NCBI GenBank assembly: GCA_009927195.1
Contig: RFNL01000268.1
Span: forward strand, 1-11,156
Direction of reading: 5' to 3'
From: Betaproteobacteria bacterium
GTDB taxonomy: Bacteria; Pseudomonadota; Gammaproteobacteria; Burkholderiales; Burkholderiaceae_C
Length of the DNA stretch: 11,156 nucleotides
Shown here: positions 6,193-11,156 of the stretch, piece by piece
How positions within the stretch are numbered: position 1 is the stretch's first letter
How the letters are laid out: the number at the start of each line of letters is the position of its first letter
Position numbers and translations under genes: made by a program
Notes under the pieces: generated by a model
The model's database searches: none
What the model was told of the DNA's origin: nothing
The model's input: only the letters and a program-made list of their open reading frames with translations

Positions 6193-8618
6193 AAACAGCA
6201 CGCTGCGGGTGTGCGCATCCACATCGGGCGCATCCAACCATTGGCCTCGGCTGCGGCCTTGGGCATGCAGCAAGGCTTGATCGCTGTAGTGCGGGTCGCC
6301 CCACACCCCGCTTTGCCCCACTGGCAAGACGCCTTGCGCAGCTTGGGGCTGGGCGAAATCAATCACCCGCCGGGTCGATGGCCGTAACTCACGCGCCAAG
6401 GCGCAGCCGCCAAAGGGTGGCTTTGGTTGTTGGGCATTTCTCGACCGCCGGCCACCGCAAACGGACCCACATTGAAGACCCGGTCCAGCGGGCTGATCCG
6501 ACCCAAAGGATGCACATGGGTCAAGCTGTGCACCTGCCCCCAAGCCCAGTTTTGCACCACCGGCCCGAGCTGGCTTTTCAAATGCGCGAGGCTGGCGCGC
6601 CAGGCATCGGCCACCACTTGGGCGCGGGTCTCCACCCCAGGGGTGCCGCGCCGGTCCCACCAGGGCGAGTGGGCATCGGCCGCCAAACGCGGCAAAGCCA
6701 TGTCCACCATGCGGGTGCGCAGCAACAAAGCCATCCACTGGGGTCCAAGTTCATCGGCCATCGCTTGTTGCAACAGATCAAAAGCAAGCTGGTTGGCCAA
6801 GGTGGGCGCGATCTTGTCAGCCCCATGGTTGCCGTCCCAAGCCAGCAACAGTTCGACCCACATGCGTTCCTCATCATTGGCGGCAGCGGCCCGCAATTCA
6901 TCGGCCAAGGAGCGCCAAATGCGTGCAAAGTAATCGGTCTGTCCATCGAGTTGCAGGGCTTGCGAAAGAGCGGTGTCCCAGCGCACCGCATCCTGCGACA
7001 ACTGGTGGAACAAGCGCCGCGCACGGTCACCGGTGTTGTAGTAACCCGCAATCGGTATGGCAGCGGCTGGTTGCTGGTTGGCCGACACCACAAAACCACG
7101 CGCCGGGTTTTCCTCTTGGGGGTTGCGCTCAAACGGCAAGAATCCCAATTTGTGCGCCTCACCACGGGCATCGTCCAAGATGCGCGATGGGTCCACCCCT
7201 TCTGGGCGGATGGGCAAACGGGCAGCAGCCCACCACGCAATATCGCCTCCGGCATGGGCCCATACCACATTCAAACCGGGCGCATGGATCAGGCTGGCCG
7301 CGTGGCGCGCTTTGTCCAAAGTGTCGGCGCGGTTGAGTTGGTAAAAAGCCTCCACGATGGGATTGGGCGTGTGGTAGAGCGACCACCACAGGGCCAGTGG
7401 CTTGCCGTTGGAGGGTGACGGCAGCGCATCATTGATCACCGGGCCGTGGGGCGAACTGCGCACTTCGATCACCACGCTGTCTTCACCTTTGACGGCAATC
7501 GTCTCCTCGCGCAGGGTCAAGTCCACCCATTTGCCTTGGTGCCAAATGCGGTTGGGGTTGTGCGGGTCCACACTGAGAGCGACCAAGTCTGTGTCGTCGT
7601 TTTGGAACATGGTCAGGCTCCAACCAAACGCGCGGTTGTGCCCCAACAAGGCCATGGGGTTGAGCGCCAAAAAGTGGCCATATAACTCAAATCCCGGGCT
7701 GCTCAGATGCGCCTCATACCAAACCGCGGGAACGGCATAAGCGATGTGCGGATCTCCGGCCAACAAAGGCCGACCACTGGCAGTGCGTTGGCCCGAAATG
7801 GCCCATGCATTGCTGCCTTCCAGCACGGGCAAGCCCGCCACATCCATGGCCGATTGTGACCAGCGCAGCCATTGCAGGGCATCGCGCACCTCGGGTGTGG
7901 CGACATGGCCTGAATCGGTGCGATCGGCTTGCTGGGCCAAGGCCACTGGCGGCGCGCTCAGGGGGACCGCCGCAGGCTGGCGCCATACCCCATCGCTTTG
8001 CCAGGGCCGATCAAACAAAGCGCTGTAAGCAGGGCCCAGCTCATCGTTGATGTGGGACAGCACCGGCTCGGTGCGAAAGCCTGCGGCAAAACTGTAGGCC
8101 ATGTAGGCCGCGACACTGAAACAGTCTGCCACGGTGAAGGCCTGGGGCTGGATGCGCAGCAGGTGAAACTCCAGCGGCAATGGCCGGCTGCTTTGGAATT
8201 GGTTGATACCGTCCAAATAAGCCTGCATGGCCTGACCGGCTGGGCTGTCCAGATCTAAACGGGCGGCGGCTTGCTCGGCATACTGGCGCAAACCCAGGGT
8301 GCGGAATATGCGATCGGTATCCAGCAGTTTGGGCCCCAGGATTGCGGCCAGCTCGCCCTTGGCCAGGCGGCGCAACACCTCCATTTGGAACAAACGGTCT
8401 TGGGCATGCACAAAGCCCAGGGCCCGGTACAAATCACTGTCGTTTTGCGCCTGAATGTGAGGCACGCCAAAGTCGTCGTAATGCACTTGGACGGTGGCGC
8501 TTAAACCGCTCACGGTCAGCTTGCCATCGCGCTGGGGTAATCCAGCATGCCACAGCGCAAGCAACACCACCACGGCTCCCAAGGCCAAAGTCAACGCACC
8601 GATTGCAAATTTTTTCAT
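6178..8618 (-). CDS. Penicillin acylase family protein (Ntn hydrolase), C-terminus frameshifted
   Basis: Member of the penicillin acylase / acyl-homoserine-lactone acylase family, which cleaves amide-linked acyl groups after autocatalytic processing into alpha and beta chains. An N-terminal hydrophobic segment (about 4-24) should export or anchor it. The alpha part shows VHYDDFGVPHIQAQND and LGFVHAQDRLFQME. The nucleophile is S269 in LEG-SNAWAISG, preceded by the scissile G268; LLAGDPHI, LGHNRAFGWSLT and SPHGPVIND follow in family order. The continuous frame ends at 6363 (751 residues) with SYGHRPGG. One base added to the GG at 6380-6381 changes this to SYGPSTRRVIDFAQPQ and continues to the stop at 6178, restoring the C-terminus (VLPVGQSGVWGDPHY) and a length of 813. 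The start at ATG 8618 has AGGG upstream. Substrate (beta-lactam, AHL signal or other amide) cannot be deduced. The gene stands alone, convergent with the Bug gene. Confidence 0.9.
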
Positions 8619-8667
8619 GCCAAGCCCTGTTGATGGCGATGCGCAGGGGGATACCCACCGCCAATGG

Positions 8668-8680
8668 GTGATTTCATCAC
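8668..8680. promoter_or_regulatory. 13-bp palindrome GTGAT-TTC-ATCAC in the divergent spacer
   Basis: Perfect 5-bp arms with a 3-nt centre, in the 106-nt gap between the divergent acylase and small membrane protein genes. Its position fits an operator acting on either gene. It is short, so chance cannot be excluded, and no regulator is encoded nearby. Confidence 0.35.
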
Positions 8681-8724
8681 ACCCAGGCGCGCTGGGGTGA
8701 CGGGTCCTGCGCTACCATGACTGT

Positions 8725-9162
8725 ATGACCAACACCATTGACCACGTCTTTCAAACCCTGCGCCGATGGGTTTTGCAGTTGGTTCGCACTTTGCTGTGGC
8801 TGAGTGTGGCCGCGCTGCTGTTGATCGTGGCTTATTTGTATGCCGCTTATCACTTTGCATATTCGCGTGGCGAAAGCGTGGGCTTCGTGCAAAAAATTTC
8901 CCACAAGGGCTGGGTCTGCAAAACCTGGGAGGGCGAGCAAGTGCGTGCCCTGTCTGTGGTGCCAGCCGTGCCAGAGAAGTTTGCCTTCACTGTGCGCGAC
9001 CCGGCAGTGGTGGACCAGATCAACACCCGCATTGGCCAAAAAGTGGTGCTCGAATACGCACAGCACAAAGGCCTGCCCAGCTGTTTTGGCGATACCCAGC
9101 ATTTTGTGACTGGTGTCCGGCCTGCCCCTGTGGACAGCGAAGCCGATCAAACGCCCAAGTGA
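8725..9162 (+). CDS. Conserved small single-pass membrane protein of unknown function
   Basis: 145 residues. An amphipathic, basic N-terminus (about 1-20) precedes one strong membrane segment (about 22-44, LLWLSVAALLLIVAYLYAAY). A soluble domain follows with SRGESVGFVQKISHKGWVCKTWEGE, FAFTVRDPAVVDQIN, GQKVVLEYAQHKGLPSCFGDT and HFVTGVRP. This pattern matches, from memory, a widespread proteobacterial family of small proteins whose database names (for example '6-phosphogluconate dehydrogenase') are not supported by any catalytic motif. C69 (GWVCKTW) and C118 (PSCFGDT) could be a disulfide pair if the domain is periplasmic. No good ribosome binding site precedes ATG 8725; a three-codon frame (ATG 8717 to a TGA overlapping this ATG) lies just upstream and may couple initiation. 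The last 16 nt overlap the convergent photolyase-like gene. Function unknown. Confidence 0.85.
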   Translation: MTNTIDHVFQTLRRWVLQLVRTLLWLSVAALLLIVAYLYAAYHFAYSRGESVGFVQKISHKGWVCKTWEGEQVRALSVVPAVPEKFAFTVRDPAVVDQINTRIGQKVVLEYAQHKGLPSCFGDTQHFVTGVRPAPVDSEADQTPK

Positions 9163-10370
9163 CGGAAGTGGCGCACGCCACGCGAGACCTGTTGCCACCA
9201 CTTGGCAAACGACAAGCAAGGCTCATCCAAACTTTTAAACAAGCGCTGTGGGGCTCTGCGCACCACTGACAATCCATCCCAAGCAGGCAAGCGCGGATGG
9301 TCCCAACAAGCCACGGTTTGGGCCTGGGCCAGTGCGACTTGCCACACGGCGGCCGAACCAAATGCACACACCGATGTGATCACGCCCATGCGCTGGGCCA
9401 CAAACATCCAACGCCGAAAACTCCAAGGCATGTCTTGCATCCATTCCTCGCACCACAGGCCGACGGCCACCGCACCAGGTGGCAGGTCGGCGGGTAAAGC
9501 CCCCATCGACCAGGGATGCACCAACCACACATCGCGCCCAGCCCATGCACTGGCATCGGGGGCTTGCCACTGCAGCAATGCCGGCGGTTGGCGCAGCAAT
9601 TCGGGCTCGGACATCGCCCAAGGGATGCGCTTGATGGCCTCCGAGATGGTGAATGAGGCGGGGTTATGGGCCATGATCTCCATCATCTCTAAGGGCTTGT
9701 CGATCATCGAGCCACGGCTGTGCCACTCTGCGCTGGCATGACGGGCAATGGTGTCGGCATTGAACACCCAGGGTGGATCTCCGGCCAAGCCGGCCACCCG
9801 TTGCCAGTTGAGCCAGTTGCTGGCCAAGTCGCCGTCGATCAAATGGCCTTGCATCCATTGGGCCCCCACGCGCCAGTCAATTTTGCGCACATGCACGATG
9901 TAACTGGCCAGCCACTGGCGTGCCTGGTGGTGCAGGTATCCACAGTTGTACAACATATTGACCGCCATATCGATGGCGGCAATGCCGGTGGCAGCGTGGC
10001 GCACATCCAGCGGCAATTCGGCTTTGAAATCGCTTTCCTTCAAGGGACCTGGGTACAAACTTTGCTGACCCATGGCATCTCCCAAATGGGCATACAAATG
10101 TTGCGCATATTCGCGCCAACCCAATTCATGCACCAATCGGTGCTGCACACCGATGCGGTAGCGGGCCACCAAGGGGCGCACCACTTCGGGCAGGCTCAGA
10201 TAGCCATGGGTGATGTAGGGCGAGAGTTGGGTGACCGCGCCGCCAAGCGAATGGCGGGTGCGTGCGTAATCGTGCACCTTCACAGCCGCCAATCGGCTGT
10301 GTGCGGCTTCCAGCGTGGGAGGAAATTCGGGCAGTATGAGCATGACGCGACCAGGGTGCAGATTGTGCAC
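9147..10370 (-). CDS. Photolyase/cryptochrome-like FAD-binding protein lacking the usual N-terminal domain
   Basis: 407 residues from GTG 10370. Residues about 15-245 match the FAD-binding helical domain of DNA photolyases and cryptochromes: TQLSPYITHGYLSLPEV (47-63), LVHELGWREYAQHLYAH (79-95), NMLYNCGYLHHQARQWLAS (138-156), IDWRVGAQWMQGHLIDGDLASNWLNWQ (164-190) and VFNADTIARHA. This is the part that holds flavin and substrate, so repair of pyrimidine dimers or blue-light sensing is plausible. The usual N-terminal antenna-binding alpha/beta domain is absent. Instead, residues about 278-400 (DVWLVHPWSMGALPADLPPG, then SFRRWMFVAQRM) look alpha/beta. The start is unclear: ATG 10343 is possible, and an ATG at 10381 with a well-placed GAGG is one base out of frame (one base more at 10371-10372 would join it and give 411 residues). 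It lies 48 nt downstream of gshB and overlaps the preceding convergent gene by 16 nt. Confidence 0.85.
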   Translation of the reverse strand: MHNLHPGRVMLILPEFPPTLEAAHSRLAAVKVHDYARTRHSLGGAVTQLSPYITHGYLSLPEVVRPLVARYRIGVQHRLVHELGWREYAQHLYAHLGDAMGQQSLYPGPLKESDFKAELPLDVRHAATGIAAIDMAVNMLYNCGYLHHQARQWLASYIVHVRKIDWRVGAQWMQGHLIDGDLASNWLNWQRVAGLAGDPPWVFNADTIARHASAEWHSRGSMIDKPLEMMEIMAHNPASFTISEAIKRIPWAMSEPELLRQPPALLQWQAPDASAWAGRDVWLVHPWSMGALPADLPPGAVAVGLWCEEWMQDMPWSFRRWMFVAQRMGVITSVCAFGSAAVWQVALAQAQTVACWDHPRLPAWDGLSVVRRAPQRLFKSLDEPCLSFAKWWQQVSRGVRHFRHLGV

Positions 10371-10387
10371 GGATGCGCCATGCAGGG

Positions 10388-10391
10388 CCTC
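10388..10391 (-). promoter_or_regulatory. Ribosome binding site GAGG pointing to an out-of-frame ATG of the photolyase-like gene
   Basis: On the minus strand GAGG lies 6 nt before ATG 10381 (ATGGCGCATCC). That ATG is one base out of phase with the photolyase-like frame. Because it is the only well-spaced binding site in the 48-nt gap after gshB, it raises the chance that one base is missing between 10381 and 10370, or that GTG 10370 uses this site at a long spacing. Confidence 0.4.
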
Positions 10392-10418
10392 GTCAATTTT
10401 GTTGATTTGTTGGGCGCG

Positions 10419-11156
10419 TCAACCAATCGCTTGTTCCAGCGCATCCAAGAACATCGCACCCACGTCAAAGCCGGTTTGGTCCATGATTTCCCGAAAACAG
10501 GTGGGGCTGGTCACATTGACCTCGGTGAGGCAATCGCCAATCACATCCAAGCCCACCAACAGCAGCCCACGTTGGGCCAATTGGGGGCCCAGGTCGGCGG
10601 CGATTTCTTGATCGCGCGCACTCAGCGGCTGGCCACCCCCTTGCCGCCAGCGGCCAAGTTGCCCCGCACCTCGCCACCTTGGGGGATGCGCGCCAGCGCA
10701 AAAGGCACGGCCCGCCCACCAATGACCAGCACCCGTTTGTCACCTTGTGCAATGGCCGGGATGAACTTTTGCACCATCAGGCTTTGGGCCCCGTCGCGAT
10801 TGAGGGTTTCGATGATGGCACCCAGGTTCAGGCCATCGGCGCGCGCCCGAAAAATGCCCATGCCGCCCATGCCGTCGAGCGGCTTCAAGATGATGTCTTG
10901 GTGCAGGGCATGAAAGTCGCGCACATCTTGCGCGCTGCGGGTGACCAAGGTGGGGCTGGCGTATTGGGCAAACTCCATCAAGGCGAGCTTTTCCGGGTGA
11001 TCGCGCAAGGCCGCTGGCTTGTTGAACACGCGTGCGCCTTCGCGTTCGGCCCGCTCGAGCAAATGGGTGGCGTAAAAAAACTCGCTGTCAAATGGAGGGT
11101 CTTTGCGCATCACCACCGCCCCCATGCTGTGCAAGGGGCGCACAGCGCTGTCACGC
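10419..11156 (-). CDS. gshB: Glutathione synthetase GshB, 5' end outside window and interrupted by a 1-nt frameshift
   Basis: ATP-grasp ligase that joins glycine to gamma-glutamylcysteine to make glutathione in the cytoplasm. The visible part starts at roughly residue 70-75 of a protein normally about 315 long. It shows VVMRKDPPFDSEFFYATHLLE, NKPAALRDHPEKL, the ATP-grasp segment DIILKPLDGMGGMGIFR, GDKRVLVIGG and ARIPQGGEVRGNLAAGGKG. The frame then goes off the family and stops at 10622 (GVASR-stop). In the next frame the expected C-terminus continues: QPLSARDQEIAADLGPQL, LLLVGLDVIGD, TEVNVTSPTCFREI and LDALEQAIG to the stop at 10419. One base added near 10630-10640 (to GG at 10631-10632, or to the C5 run at 10636-10640) restores 245 visible residues. 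GshB is a core enzyme in these bacteria, so a true break would be surprising and a sequence error is likely. Alternative in-window start codons are not relevant. Confidence 0.93.

Noticed and set aside
6111..7418. 435-codon open frame on the plus strand opposite the acylase
   Set aside because: It lies antisense to a clearly conserved acylase frame, is rich in His, Arg, Gly and Pro, and shows no domain; long antisense frames are expected in GC-rich DNA.
9720..10913. 397-codon open frame on the plus strand opposite the photolyase-like gene and gshB
   Set aside because: It crosses two unrelated genes on the other strand and has low-complexity composition with no recognisable motif.
1..11156. 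CRISPR array, tRNA, rRNA, insertion sequence, prophage or toxin-antitoxin genes
   Set aside because: I saw no regularly spaced repeats, no tRNA-like cloverleaf, no transposase or integrase motifs and no terminal inverted repeats; all long frames are accounted for by chromosomal metabolic and transport genes.

Overview
The window reads as chromosomal DNA of a betaproteobacterium of the order Burkholderiales, most likely Comamonadaceae (Limnohabitans, Rhodoferax or Polaromonas-like). The grounds are high-GC coding sequence, a Bug/TctC-type solute-binding protein (a family greatly expanded in this group), a complete Liv-type ABC importer, and GshB and penicillin-acylase proteins of the expected type. 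This is inferred from protein character only; there is no rRNA or other phylogenetic marker.

Layout. Positions 1-4257 (minus strand) hold a tightly packed branched-chain amino acid/amide-type ABC importer operon, transcribed livH-livM-livG-livF-livK. Its junctions overlap by 1, 4 and 11 nt, and a 15-nt gap separates livF from livK; livK runs off the left edge. A divergent control region (about 4180-4345) contains a striking 30-bp near-palindrome. Positions 4346-6151 (plus strand) carry a two-gene unit: a short-chain dehydrogenase/reductase followed 30 nt later by a Bug-family periplasmic binding protein. Next, on the minus strand (6178-8618), comes a membrane-anchored penicillin-acylase-family Ntn hydrolase that converges on the Bug gene. 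A divergent 106-nt spacer with a small palindrome leads to a small plus-strand membrane protein (8725-9162). That gene overlaps tail-to-tail with a minus-strand photolyase/cryptochrome-like FAD protein (9147-10370). The window ends in gshB (glutathione synthetase, minus strand), whose N-terminus lies beyond the right edge.

How the parts relate. The left half looks like a small-molecule uptake locus: an ABC importer with its own binding protein, plus a divergent dehydrogenase and a second binding protein. It may serve related carboxylate or amino-acid-like substrates under shared control, which is inference. The right half is a set of cell-envelope, DNA-light-repair and redox genes without an obvious single pathway.

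The main observation is that three genes (livF, the acylase, gshB) are each broken by what looks like the loss of one G/C base in a short G/C run. Adding one base back restores a full-length conserved protein each time. A fourth possible case lies at the 5' end of the photolyase gene. This clustering points first to base-calling or assembly indels rather than true gene decay. The most interesting biology is the photolyase-like protein: the FAD-binding domain sits at the N-terminus and is followed by an alpha/beta-looking C-terminal segment, possibly a circularly permuted photolyase architecture. I see no CRISPR array, insertion sequence, tRNA, phage gene or clear new multi-gene system. No stretch over 300 bases lacks a gene.
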